Of a stretch of DNA of 64,000 bases, positions 17,565-26,802 are shown piece by piece. Numbering within the stretch: the stretch's first letter is position 1; every line of letters starts with the position of its first letter. The position numbers and the translations under genes are program-made. The notes below the pieces were generated by a model that saw only the letters and a program-made list of their open reading frames with translations, ran no database searches and was not told the DNA's origin. The stretch covers positions 161,215 to 225,214 of the forward strand of contig NZ_NCXM01000006.1 in assembly GCF_002104765.1 (NCBI RefSeq), in the 5' to 3' direction. Source of the DNA: Mycolicibacterium vulneris (GTDB taxonomy: Bacteria; Actinomycetota; Actinomycetes; Mycobacteriales; Mycobacteriaceae).

Positions 17565-18797
17565 ATGAATGCGGCTAAGCACAAAGGGTTGGCGGTGGCG
17601 CTCAGCGCGGTCATGGTCTGCTCCGGTTGCGCCACCACCGGGCTGTCCAGCCTGCCGCTGCCGGCGCCAGGCATCGGCAATGGCGGATACCTGCTCAACG
17701 CCGTCTTCTCCAACGCGCTGAACCTCCCGGCCCACGCGAAGGTAAAACTCGCCGGCGCCGATGTCGGACAGCTCGAATCGATGGTCGCTCGCAACTACAC
17801 CGCGGTGACGACGCTGCGAATCATGGACGGTGTCCGCGTCCCGGTCGGTAGCACCGCGGAGCTGCGGTCGGCGACACCGCTGGGCGACGTGTTCGTCGCG
17901 ATCAAGCCCCCGTCGCCGATGGATCCCAGCGCACCGCTACTGAAGAGCGGCGACACCATCGGCCTGCCGGCCACCCGCGCCGCCGCCACCGTGGAGAGCG
18001 TGCTGAGCTCCGCCGCGCTGCTGGTCAACGGTGGCTCGGTCCGAAACTTCACCGATATCGTCAACGGCGCCGGCAAGGCGACCGGCGACCAGGGGCACGC
18101 CTTCGGTGATCTGATCAACCGGACCAATCTACTTCTGAGCAAACTCAATTCGCGCTCGGACCAGATTGACGCCGCAGTGACCGAAACGGCCGGCCTGGCC
18201 GACCGGCTGGACCAGAAGAACCAGGAAATCTCCGACGTCCTGCAGGCCATCGGGCCGGCAACGAATGTGTTGTCCCGCAATGCCGACGAAATAGCCGACG
18301 TGGTCGGCGAACTCGGCGCCACGACGCATCAGCTGTCAAAATTCCCGTCCATCGCCGGCACCGACAAGACCGGCCGCAGCATCATCAAGGATGCCAACAC
18401 CATCGCCGCCGCGTGGAATGACGTCGTGTTGAGCCCCGATACCAGCCTCGCCGGCCTTAACCGGCTGATTCCGCCGTTCGTCAAAGCCACCCCCAGCGAT
18501 GCGATCTCGGTGCGCGGCAGCTTCGATCGGTTGGTCATGGGATCGCGGCCGGGTACCGGGGCGGAGACCGGGGGGTTCAAGGGCGATCCGGCGTTCCACG
18601 GGCCCATGCGCCGCGACTGGAACTACATGGTGGGCTCGATCAAATACGTGTTGTGGCGCCTCCAGGAACGCGTAGTGGGCCGCGGTCCACAAACACCGAT
18701 GGGCCAAAGTCCGTGGACGCCGGCCGGTCCGCCGCTTCCGCCCGCGCCCGCGGGGGAAGCGCCAGCGGATCCCATGCACCCGGAGCCGCCGCGATGA
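17565..18797 (+). CDS. mceE: MceE, Mce-family lipoprotein
   Basis: A 410-residue Mce protein with a lipoprotein signal in place of a plain anchor: hydrophobic 8-18 followed by CSGC, whose last Cys (residue 22) is the likely lipid site; a Cys at -3 is unusual. The MCE domain follows (LPAHAKVKLAGADVGQLESM), then helical repeats and a Pro-rich tail. The MceE position in all mce operons is a lipoprotein (LprK/LprM type). It starts 2 bases after mceD and overlaps mceF by ATGA. Confidence 0.92.
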   Translation: MNAAKHKGLAVALSAVMVCSGCATTGLSSLPLPAPGIGNGGYLLNAVFSNALNLPAHAKVKLAGADVGQLESMVARNYTAVTTLRIMDGVRVPVGSTAELRSATPLGDVFVAIKPPSPMDPSAPLLKSGDTIGLPATRAAATVESVLSSAALLVNGGSVRNFTDIVNGAGKATGDQGHAFGDLINRTNLLLSKLNSRSDQIDAAVTETAGLADRLDQKNQEISDVLQAIGPATNVLSRNADEIADVVGELGATTHQLSKFPSIAGTDKTGRSIIKDANTIAAAWNDVVLSPDTSLAGLNRLIPPFVKATPSDAISVRGSFDRLVMGSRPGTGAETGGFKGDPAFHGPMRRDWNYMVGSIKYVLWRLQERVVGRGPQTPMGQSPWTPAGPPLPPAPAGEAPADPMHPEPPR

Positions 18798-20044
18798 TCG
18801 ACAGCATCGGATGGTTCATCGTTGGCGTGGTCAGAGCCGGCCACCGGCGGCGCGCCTGGCTGTCCGGGGCCGCGCTGGTGCTGACCCTGGTGGTCGGCGT
18901 GACCTACCTGGCCCTCGGAGCGCTACGGATCAATCCCCTGGAATCGACCTACCGGGTCACCATCCGGCTACCCGAATCCGGTGGGCTGCTGGCCAACCAA
19001 GACGTATCGGTCCGCGGGATCCGCGTCGGGCGGATCCAATCGCTGCGGCCCACATCCACCGGCGTCGAGGTCGTCGCCAATATCAACGCCAATGCCAAGA
19101 TCCCCGCCGCCAGCCCGGTACGAGTGTCTGGCCTATCTCCCGCGGGCGAGCAGTACATCGATTTCGAGCCCGCATCCAACGCCGGCCCATTCCTGTCGAA
19201 CGGCAGCGTGATCGGCCCACAGCACACCACCACACCCATCCCGCTCTCACAAGTGCTCGCTGACGCCGATGGGCTGCTTGCCCAAACCGACCCGAAGAAG
19301 CTCGAAATCGTGAAGAGGGAACTGAGTTTAGGCAAGGAGGGCCCGCAGAAGCTCACCGACATCATCGATGGCTCCACCTTCCTGCTGTCGACCATGGACC
19401 CGGTGCTGCCGCAGACGGTGAGCATGCTCAAGACCAGCCGAGTGGTCCTGACCACCCTCGCCGACAAGAATGCCGGGCTCGGTGCGACGTCGCGCAATGT
19501 CGGCGACCTCATGACCGGCGTGAACAAAATGGACCGTGGCTACCGAAAATTCGTCGATCAGACCCCGCACGCCCTGTCCAAGGTGGACAACCTGTTCGAC
19601 GACAACTCCGACACCATGGTCGGGTTGCTGGCCAATCTGGTCACCACCGCACGAATCATCTATCTCCGCGTCCCGGCGTTGAACGCGGTCTTCCCCGATT
19701 ATCGCGGCTCCACACTCGAGGCCCTGATGACGACCATGCACGAGCACGGGCTGTGGGCAACCGCCGACATCTACCCGCGCTACACGTGCGACTACGGCAC
19801 CCCGCGGCGGCCGTCGTCATCCGCGGACTACCCCGAACCGTTCCTGTACACCTACTGCCGAGACGACGATCCCCAGGTATTGGTCCGGGGCGCCAAGAAT
19901 GCGCCCCGACCGGGCGGTGACGACACCGCGGGGCCACCGCCCGGGGCCGACCTCGGCCAAACCGCCGATCCAACCCCGAAGGGGCGCTTCACCATTCCGA
20001 CGCCGTACGGCGGCCCGGTGCTGCCGATAGAGCCGCCCCACTGA
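18794..20044 (+). CDS. mceF: MceF, Mce-family protein
   Basis: ATG 18794 overlaps the mceE stop (ATGA). The 416-residue protein has an anchor helix (about 20-40) and the MCE domain (GGLLANQDVSVRGIRVGRIQSL). It also has the tunnel helices and a C-terminal part with cysteines (YTCDYG and TYCRDDD), then a Pro-rich end. As the last Mce subunit it completes the A-F hexamer. Frames that begin further upstream are shadows inside mceE. Confidence 0.92.
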   Translation: MIDSIGWFIVGVVRAGHRRRAWLSGAALVLTLVVGVTYLALGALRINPLESTYRVTIRLPESGGLLANQDVSVRGIRVGRIQSLRPTSTGVEVVANINANAKIPAASPVRVSGLSPAGEQYIDFEPASNAGPFLSNGSVIGPQHTTTPIPLSQVLADADGLLAQTDPKKLEIVKRELSLGKEGPQKLTDIIDGSTFLLSTMDPVLPQTVSMLKTSRVVLTTLADKNAGLGATSRNVGDLMTGVNKMDRGYRKFVDQTPHALSKVDNLFDDNSDTMVGLLANLVTTARIIYLRVPALNAVFPDYRGSTLEALMTTMHEHGLWATADIYPRYTCDYGTPRRPSSSADYPEPFLYTYCRDDDPQVLVRGAKNAPRPGGDDTAGPPPGADLGQTADPTPKGRFTIPTPYGGPVLPIEPPH

Positions 20045-20080
20045 ACCCGCCAGCATTCGAGACCGCAAGGAGGCACCATC

Positions 20081-20677
20081 GTGGCGATCACCGCCGACCA
20101 GGATTGCAGCACGAGCGACGACATCGAGAAGCCGCCTCACGATGAGCAGTTGGCCGCCGTTGACACCGGCGAGCACATCGCGAAAGGCGGCACGCGGCCG
20201 TGGAAACGCTACGCCCGCAGCGCGCTCGTCTTCGTCGTCTACGCGGGAGCGGTCGGCCTCGCCGGCGGGCTGGGCTGGAAGCTATGGGACGAGCACACGG
20301 TGAGCCAGGCCGGGCACGCCGCCCAGCGGACCGCGATCAACTATGCCCAGGTGCTGACGAGCATCGATTCCAGCCAGGTCGACCAGAACTTCTCCGCCGT
20401 ACTAGACGGAGCCACAGGGGAATTCAAGGACACCTACACCAAGGCCAGTGCCCAGCTTCGGCAGTTGCTCATCGACAATAAGGCCGCGGCGCACGGAACG
20501 GTGGTGGACTCTGCGATCCAATCGCAAACCAAAAACAAGGTGGTGGTGTTGTTGATGGTTGACCAGACCGTCAGCAACGCGGCGCGTCCCGACGGCCGGG
20601 TCGACCGAAGCCGGATGAAGGTCACGATGGAAAACATCGGTGGCCGCTGGCTGGCCGGCAAAGTCGAATTACCCTAG
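20081..20677 (+). CDS. Mce-associated membrane protein (Mas), second copy
   Basis: The 198-residue protein starts at GTG 20081 with a strong AAGGAGG ribosome site (about 20069-20075). It has one membrane helix (about 50-69) and a periplasmic domain very similar to that of the Mas protein at the other end of the locus (SAVLDGATGEFKDTYTKASA, then RQLLIDNKAAAHG, and GGRWLAGKVELP). It lies 36 bases behind mceF and should be co-expressed. The two copies may assemble with different Mce components or replace each other. Confidence 0.88.
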   Translation: MAITADQDCSTSDDIEKPPHDEQLAAVDTGEHIAKGGTRPWKRYARSALVFVVYAGAVGLAGGLGWKLWDEHTVSQAGHAAQRTAINYAQVLTSIDSSQVDQNFSAVLDGATGEFKDTYTKASAQLRQLLIDNKAAAHGTVVDSAIQSQTKNKVVVLLMVDQTVSNAARPDGRVDRSRMKVTMENIGGRWLAGKVELP

Positions 20678-20689
20678 GACGTTTCGATT

Positions 20690-21475
20690 ATGCGGATGAT
20701 CCGGCTATCGATCGCTGTGGCAGCGGTGACGACGGCGGTGTTGAGCGCACCGGTGGCATCGGCGTCGGCGCAGTCTTTTTGCGGCGATCTCGGCGGCGAT
20801 TGGGACGGGCAGTACTGCCACACCTCGGTGCTCTCCGAGCGAAAAGCCGTTCGCGACATCAAGATAGCGCTGCCCAGCGACCTGGTCGAGAGCCCCACCA
20901 GCGGGCCGTCCATCCGCGAATACCTGCGCAACCTGATGAACAACTGGCGTACCAAGGGCGCTTCAATGGTCCAGGACAGTTGGGGTGAGGAGAACTATCA
21001 GGTGTTCCCCCATGGGCGTGCGCTCAGCGTGGCCTTCCATGAGGACTACCACGCGGACGGTCCGGCCTTCAACAACGCCTATCGCACGTTCACCTTCGAT
21101 ATGGCGGGAGGCAGGCGGTTACAGCTGGCCGACATCACCAAGCCGGGTGTCGATCCGCTGACTGCCATTCCACCGCTGGTCGAGCCGTTCATCCAAAAGG
21201 CACTCGACCGCGCGGCGTGGCAGCACAACCCGGGCACGTATCCGTTCACCGTCGATCGCTGGACACCGGACAAGGTTTTCTCGGGGGGCTATAAGGCATG
21301 GGTTCTCACGCCCGACGAGCTGATCCTGTACATGCCGGACTACCCGGTCGGCCACGACTCTCCCATCCAGTACGGGCAGTCCGAGCAGTGGTCGATGGAC
21401 GGAGGCGCCGTCGAGCCGCATATTCCGCTCAGCGCACTCGGCTCGGTGTTGCGTCCGGAATTCGGCGGAGCGTAA
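20690..21475 (+). CDS. Secreted protein, DUF3298/RsiV-like
   Basis: The 261-residue product has a signal peptide (ending ASASA near residue 26), an early cysteine pair (FCGDLGG and YCHTS) and a domain that resembles the DUF3298 half of RsiV/MPT64-type proteins (FNNAYRTFTFDMAGGRRLQL, then LTPDELILYMPDYPVGH). It follows the Mas gene by 12 bases and is part of the mce transcript. It may bind ligands outside the membrane for the importer, an inference from position. It is distant from the MPT64-like protein at 8.6 kb but of the same general type. Confidence 0.7.
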   Translation: MRMIRLSIAVAAVTTAVLSAPVASASAQSFCGDLGGDWDGQYCHTSVLSERKAVRDIKIALPSDLVESPTSGPSIREYLRNLMNNWRTKGASMVQDSWGEENYQVFPHGRALSVAFHEDYHADGPAFNNAYRTFTFDMAGGRRLQLADITKPGVDPLTAIPPLVEPFIQKALDRAAWQHNPGTYPFTVDRWTPDKVFSGGYKAWVLTPDELILYMPDYPVGHDSPIQYGQSEQWSMDGGAVEPHIPLSALGSVLRPEFGGA

Positions 21476-21603
21476 CGGGGTTAGGTGTCTGATGACCTCG
21501 AGTACACGCTGCGCCCCGCCGTGCGTGGCCGGCTCGCCGACTGCACGATTCCGGCCGTCTACCGATCGCCCAAGCAGCCCCCGCTGCGGCTACGGTGATC
21601 TGT

Positions 21604-22866
21604 ATGCCGTCGGCTAGCCGCTCGTCCGCAGATCAGGTAAAGCGGCGCCCGAAGGACCGCAAGGTCCAGATCGCCCGCGCCGCCACCGATGCGTTCAGCG
21701 AGTTGGGCTATCACGCGGTCAGCATGGAGAACATCGCGGCCCGGGTGGGAATCTCCGCGGCCGCGCTGTACCGCCACTCCCAGGGCAAATACGACCTGTT
21801 CCGCGACGTCTTCCTGGCGCTGGGGCAGCAACTGGTCGACGCCACGGCCTTCGCGGACGCTTTGCCCGCCGATGGCGATCCCGAGGAACAACTCAGGGCG
21901 CTCACGAATGCGCTGATCGACACGACGATCGTCAACCGCACCGCCGGCGGACTGTATCGGTGGGAGGGCCGCTACCTGCGGGGCGACGATCAGCGGGCTC
22001 TGGCCGAACAGATCAAACTGATTAACCGCCGCCTGCAGCGTCCGCTGATGAGGTTGCGGCCGAAATTGACGTCGCGGCAACGCTGGATCTTGTCGGCGGC
22101 CACCCTGAGTGTCATCGGCAGCATCACCGACCACCGGTCGCGGCTGGGTAATGCCGAGATCCGCGCGGCGCTGGCCGATATCGCGACCGCGGTGTTGCAA
22201 GCCGAGTTGCCGAGCCAGCGCGGTCGTGGATCCGAGCGGCCGCGGTCGTCGACGCTGACCAGCGCCGCCGGAAGTTATGAGCTTCTCTTGCACGAATCGA
22301 TGCGCCTGTTCAACGAGCGCGGCTATCGCGAAACCGGAATGGAAGACATCGCCGCAGCGGTCGGCATACCGGTCGCCAGCATCTATCAATACTTTCCGGG
22401 GAAGGCCGCCATTTTGGCGGTCTACTACCGGCGCGCCGCCGACCAGCTCTCCGGTGACCTGTCCAGCATCCTGGCCACCAACGCCGACCCGGAACAGGCG
22501 CTCGCGCAACTCATCGAGGCCTACGTCACCCGGTCATTCGCCAACCCCGAACTGGCCTGCGTGTACTACACCGAGCGTCACAACCTGCCCGACACAGACG
22601 CGGTGCTGCTCTACAACATTCAGCGCTCCACCGTCGAATCCTGGGCCAGCCTGGCCGTCGCGGCCAGCCCGGAGCTCACCCTCGGCCGCGCCCGCTACGC
22701 CGTGCACGCCGCGTTCGCGCTCGCGGTGGACACCGGCCGCCTGGTCTACCCCAACACCAGTGCGGCCGCGAGCCTCACGGTGCGCCGCCTGATGGAGGTC
22801 ACGGTGCTGGGACGACCGGCCGCGGCAGCCCGTAATGCCCCCCGGGGCGGCCGGCAGCGGCATTGA
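21604..22866 (+). CDS. Tandem-domain TetR regulator, Mce3R type
   Basis: The 420-residue protein has two complete TetR units. The first HTH is around residues 15-60 (AFSELGYHAVSMENIAARVG then AALYRHSQGK), and the second near 225-275 (FNERGYRETGMEDIAAAVG then ASIYQYFPGK). Such double-TetR proteins are rare; the known mycobacterial case is Mce3R (406 residues), which represses mce3. Its place beside an mce operon supports control of that operon. GTG 21595 is an alternative start. It lies behind the operon rather than divergent at the front, as Mce3R does in M. tuberculosis. Confidence 0.85.
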   Translation: MPSASRSSADQVKRRPKDRKVQIARAATDAFSELGYHAVSMENIAARVGISAAALYRHSQGKYDLFRDVFLALGQQLVDATAFADALPADGDPEEQLRALTNALIDTTIVNRTAGGLYRWEGRYLRGDDQRALAEQIKLINRRLQRPLMRLRPKLTSRQRWILSAATLSVIGSITDHRSRLGNAEIRAALADIATAVLQAELPSQRGRGSERPRSSTLTSAAGSYELLLHESMRLFNERGYRETGMEDIAAAVGIPVASIYQYFPGKAAILAVYYRRAADQLSGDLSSILATNADPEQALAQLIEAYVTRSFANPELACVYYTERHNLPDTDAVLLYNIQRSTVESWASLAVAASPELTLGRARYAVHAAFALAVDTGRLVYPNTSAAASLTVRRLMEVTVLGRPAAAARNAPRGGRQRH

Positions 22867-23143
22867 CAGGGCTTCGGGGGACAAGCCTCGGGCGAAGAAT
22901 GAATCTCCACTTGCTAGTTGGACATTCGGCTCGCCGGAGCACCCAGGGCGATCGAACGTCCCGTTCCGGCAAGGTATCTCCGTGATCGGCCGCGGTTCCC
23001 GAGCACTGCCGATCGGTGTACGGCACTACCGAATCGTGCGAACCGGGATTAACATAGATGCGTCTAATCCGCGCGCCGGGGCGTGCGGTGCTCATCACTT
23101 CGGATGGGCCGGCTCCGAACCCGGCAGCGCCTGCGCGAAAGGC

Positions 23144-23374
23144 ATGCCCATGCTCGCCAGGATTCGCACACTCCTGGAGTATCAGTTGACCATCGCCGAA
23201 CTGTTGGGCCTGGCAATACTGCTGGGGACCCCGTACCTGATCGTCGGCGTGATCTGGTCGAGCACCCACACCCAGCACCTGCACGACATGCACGGCGCCG
23301 ATCTGGTGGTGTCGTTCCTCGGCTCGATCGTGTCATGGCCGGTGCTGCTTTTCGCCAACGTGTGCATGACCTAG
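23144..23374 (+). CDS. Small two-helix membrane protein
   Basis: The start is set at ATG 23144, preceded by GAAAGG; the long frame upstream is non-coding in character. ATG 23150 is equally possible. The 76-residue protein has two hydrophobic segments (about 21-38 and 52-74) with a histidine-rich connecting loop (THTQHLHDMHG). It lies 10 bases upstream of the next membrane protein and probably forms a pair with it. No family recognised. Confidence 0.6.
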   Translation: MPMLARIRTLLEYQLTIAELLGLAILLGTPYLIVGVIWSSTHTQHLHDMHGADLVVSFLGSIVSWPVLLFANVCMT

Positions 23375-23384
23375 GAGGCTCGGT

Positions 23385-23732
23385 ATGGTCAACCGCGGCC
23401 CGCTGATCGTCTTCGCTGCCGTGGTGTTCCTGGCCGGGGGGCTGTGCGCGCTGTACCTCCCAGTGTTCATCGACGGCTATGATCAATTCGGCTGGCAAGT
23501 CAAGTGCGGCAATGGCTTTACGACCGAGCTGAACCAGGCGTCGAGCGCGGACGGACCAGCGGGCCTCAACTATATTGACCAATGCGGTAGCGCGCTGATG
23601 GTGCGGCGCCTGTGGGCAATCCCGATGGCGGTCCTGGGCGGGATGACGCTGACCTGGCAGGCAGCAGCGGTACTCGCCCATGACCACCGGCGGCCGGCGC
23701 TATCAAGGTCCGCGGCGCAATCGCCATCCTGA
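23385..23732 (+). CDS. Small two-helix membrane protein with extracellular cysteines
   Basis: The 115-residue protein starts at ATG 23385 after the good ribosome site AGGAGG. It has an N-terminal helix (about 6-27) and a second one (about 76-96). The outer loop between them has two cysteines (VKCGNG and DQCGSA), perhaps disulfide-bonded. It is coupled with the upstream small membrane protein. Function unknown. Confidence 0.65.
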   Translation: MVNRGPLIVFAAVVFLAGGLCALYLPVFIDGYDQFGWQVKCGNGFTTELNQASSADGPAGLNYIDQCGSALMVRRLWAIPMAVLGGMTLTWQAAAVLAHDHRRPALSRSAAQSPS

Positions 23733-23786
23733 GGCCGGGCATGGCTACAAGGGCCAAACACCTTGCGAATAACTATGTTTTGCTGA

Positions 23787-23954
23787 CTACCGTGTGCTCT
23801 CGTCGGGAAGGTCGTGCCGAGATTGGTGCAATCCCGGGCCGTCTGGATCTTCGTCCTGGCGATCGAGTTGTTCCTGCAGCTTGCGCTGTTCCTCGGTTGC
23901 CTTCCGCGCGTCCTCGGGCGCAGCGGGCGGGTCGAAGTTGACTTGCTGATCCAC
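23787..23954 (-). CDS. Small acidic, coiled-coil-like protein (55 residues)
   Basis: A GTG at 23954, 5 bases below the ribosome site AGAGGAGA, opens 55 residues ending at TAG. The product is hydrophilic and rich in Glu, Gln, Asp and Arg, with a probable helix over residues 12-33 (PEDARKATEEQRKLQEQLDR) and a disordered C-terminus. No cysteines, no membrane segment. The good ribosome site and the amino-acid order support a real gene; the function is unknown. Confidence 0.55.
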   Translation of the reverse strand: MDQQVNFDPPAAPEDARKATEEQRKLQEQLDRQDEDPDGPGLHQSRHDLPDESTR

Positions 23955-24279
23955 CGAGATCTCCTCTGAACGTCTGTACTGACTCTATGCAGGATCTCCC
24001 GAATGACGGGCCCCGAAACCCGGCCAACCTCGATAGTGCCGATCGCGCTGCTCACGGCGCCGGGAACTCAATATTGGGTGACTACCGCGCGCGGCGCCGT
24101 TCGCCGTCGCGTCAGCAGGGCCGGATCGGTACCGGCCCTCGGACTCCAGCGGCTCGGTACAGGGCTTCACCGCGCGCTTCGGGCCTGATCACGTTGGCCG
24201 GCAACGAGCCCGGTGACGGCGCCGTATGCTGCCGGAGAGCTGGGACGGCACGTAGGCCGCGCCGCCCTCCGTCGCGCGG
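23955..24279. other. Intergenic stretch without a recognisable gene
   Basis: Apart from the ribosome site and presumed promoter of the 55-residue gene at its left end, I see no coding frame with a sensible start, no hairpin with a T-run and no repeat in these 325 bases. Confidence 0.5.
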
Positions 24280-25071
<792 letters not shown>

Positions 25072-25968
25072 CTAGAGGGTTGCGGTCAGGTACCCGGACG
25101 CTTGGCCGAATGAGGCCAGCTCGTCGTTGGGTACCGCGAACCCCTGGGCGGCGAAAGCTTGCTCGGTTGTCCGGATATCGATCCGCCAACCGCGTGCGGC
25201 CAGGTATTCGCCGGCGGGATTGCGGTCGCCGGTGTAGAACAACTCGGCCAGATTGATGTTGGAGCCGATGCGCTGAGACCGTTCGGTCAGCTTCTGCGCC
25301 CAGTCCGAGGGGATGTCGCGCAGGTCCATATGTTCGGTCGCGATCCGGCTGCCCGGCGCCGAAACGGCGACGATGTTGTCGAACAACCGGTCTTGCGCCT
25401 CGGGCGGGAGGTACACCAGGAGTCCCTCGGCGCTCCACGCGGTCGGCTTATGTGCGTCGAACCCGGCCGCCGCGAGGGCCGACGGCCAGTCGTCGCGCAG
25501 GTCGATCGACACGGTGCGGCGCTCCGCGGTGGGTGTGGCGCCCAGGCCGGCCAGGGTGTGCGTCTTGAATTCGATCACCTCGGGCTGGTCGATCTCGTAC
25601 ACGACGGTGCCCGCCGGCCACGGCAGCCGGTAGGCCCGGGTGTCCAGGCCGGACGCCAAAATGACGGCCTGCTGGATACCCGATTCGGTGGCCCGCACGA
25701 AGAAGTCGTCGAAGAACCGGGTGCGCACCGTGATCTGCTCCTTCACGGCCTGGCGGTTCAGCAGCGGATCGTCGCTGCGGTCAAGCTGATTGTCGAGGAG
25801 CTTGACGAAGACATCGCTGCCCACCGCACGGACCAGCGGATCGGCCCAGGGGTCGTTCAGCAAGGGCTCCGGGCCCTGGGACGCGATCGCCCGCTGTGCG
25901 GCGACTGCCGTTGCGGTGGCCCCGACGCTGGACGCCAGATCCCACGTGTCGTTCTCGGTGCGGGCCAC
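25072..25968 (-). CDS. SAM-dependent methyltransferase, TIGR00027/Rv0281 family
   Basis: The protein (298 residues from GTG 25968) has the family opening [19 protein letters not shown], the RTRFFDDFF segment, the motif [18 protein letters not shown] and the acidic EIDQPEV, as in the large mycobacterial family that includes Rv0281. These enzymes are putative O-methyltransferases of unknown substrates. GAAGAGGGG precedes the GTG; the longer frame to 26058 is rejected. Its 3' end lies 100 bases before the second methyltransferase in the same direction, but promoter and hairpin separate them. Confidence 0.85.
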   Translation of the reverse strand: MARTENDTWDLASSVGATATAVAAQRAIASQGPEPLLNDPWADPLVRAVGSDVFVKLLDNQLDRSDDPLLNRQAVKEQITVRTRFFDDFFVRATESGIQQAVILASGLDTRAYRLPWPAGTVVYEIDQPEVIEFKTHTLAGLGATPTAERRTVSIDLRDDWPSALAAAGFDAHKPTAWSAEGLLVYLPPEAQDRLFDNIVAVSAPGSRIATEHMDLRDIPSDWAQKLTERSQRIGSNINLAELFYTGDRNPAGEYLAARGWRIDIRTTEQAFAAQGFAVPNDELASFGQASGYLTATL

Positions 25969-26123
25969 GCCCCTCTTCCCCGCGCCCTTCGCGCAATTAG
26001 TTAGCATAGTTAAGCGACTTCTCGACTGTACTCCTTGGCGCCGGGGCCACCGGTCCAAGCGGCGTCGGCCGTGCAGGGAGCCCCGGGGAATGCGGCGGTG
26101 GGGCTCGGGTGTTCGCTGTAGAT

Positions 26124-26546
26124 ATGGCTGACGAAATCGAATTGAGCCCGCGGGGTTGGGTGCGCGACCAGACCGAACGGATCCTGAGTCAGGGCACGAC
26201 CGATGGAGTCGAGGTGTTCGATCGGCCGATCGTTCTGCTGACCGTCACCGGGGCGAAGTCCGGCAAGCAGCGTTATGTCCCGTTGATGCGGGTCGAGAAA
26301 GATGGCCGCTACGTCATTGTCGCGTCGCACGGCGGCGCCCCGGAGCATCCGGTTTGGTATTTCAACCTGAAGGCGAATCCGGCGGTGACGCTGCAAGACG
26401 GCGATAAGGTTGTCGCACTGACCGCTCGCGAGCTCGAGGGAGCCGAGCGCGAGGAGTGGTGGCAGCGCGCCATTGAGGCGTTTCCCCCCTACGCGGAATA
26501 CAAGAAGAAGACGCCGCGGCAGATCCCCGTTTTCGTCCTGGAGTAG
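26124..26546 (+). CDS. Ddn-like F420-dependent nitroreductase-family protein
   Basis: The protein (140 residues from ATG 26124) has the family core [38 protein letters not shown] and the W-rich C-terminal [17 protein letters not shown]. These are the F420-binding and active-site segments of the Ddn (Rv3547) family. Such proteins use F420H2 to reduce quinones and nitro compounds. A GTG at 26109 would add 5 residues. The gene is divergent from the methyltransferase at 25072-25968. Confidence 0.85.
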   Translation: MADEIELSPRGWVRDQTERILSQGTTDGVEVFDRPIVLLTVTGAKSGKQRYVPLMRVEKDGRYVIVASHGGAPEHPVWYFNLKANPAVTLQDGDKVVALTARELEGAEREEWWQRAIEAFPPYAEYKKKTPRQIPVFVLE

Positions 26547-26624
26547 CCGCTCTCGGTCCCGCGGCGGGCCGCTGGCACCGGGTGCCGAAAAAATTTGCAT
26601 TCGATATGCACTCGGCTTGTCCGA

Positions 26625-26654
26625 TTGACCCCTTGTGCGCAGCCCGCCTACCTT
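26625..26654 (+). promoter_or_regulatory. Possible SigA-type promoter of the SulP gene
   Basis: TTGACC (26625-26630) and TACCTT (26649-26654) are 18 bases apart. A small palindrome, TGCAT-N5-ATGCA (26596-26610), lies just upstream. Transcription from about 26661 would give a leader of around 140 bases before GTG 26803. Confidence 0.35.
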
Positions 26655-26802
26655 CGAACGCATAGGCCAGGCGTGTCCCGCCGAACGATGACGTCCAGAT
26701 AGTTGTAAGTGCCTGCGCCGCGCGGCGTTACGCATTTTCGGCCTGCCGTGACCGGGTGGATATCGAAAGCCCACCGCCGATGATTAATTCAGGGGAGGGC
26801 CA

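Noticed and set aside
25980..26010. AGTTAGCATAGTTA as an operator
   Set aside because: It is a short direct repeat around a TANNNT-like -10 box and not a palindrome; it more likely is part of the promoter of the methyltransferase at 25072-25968.
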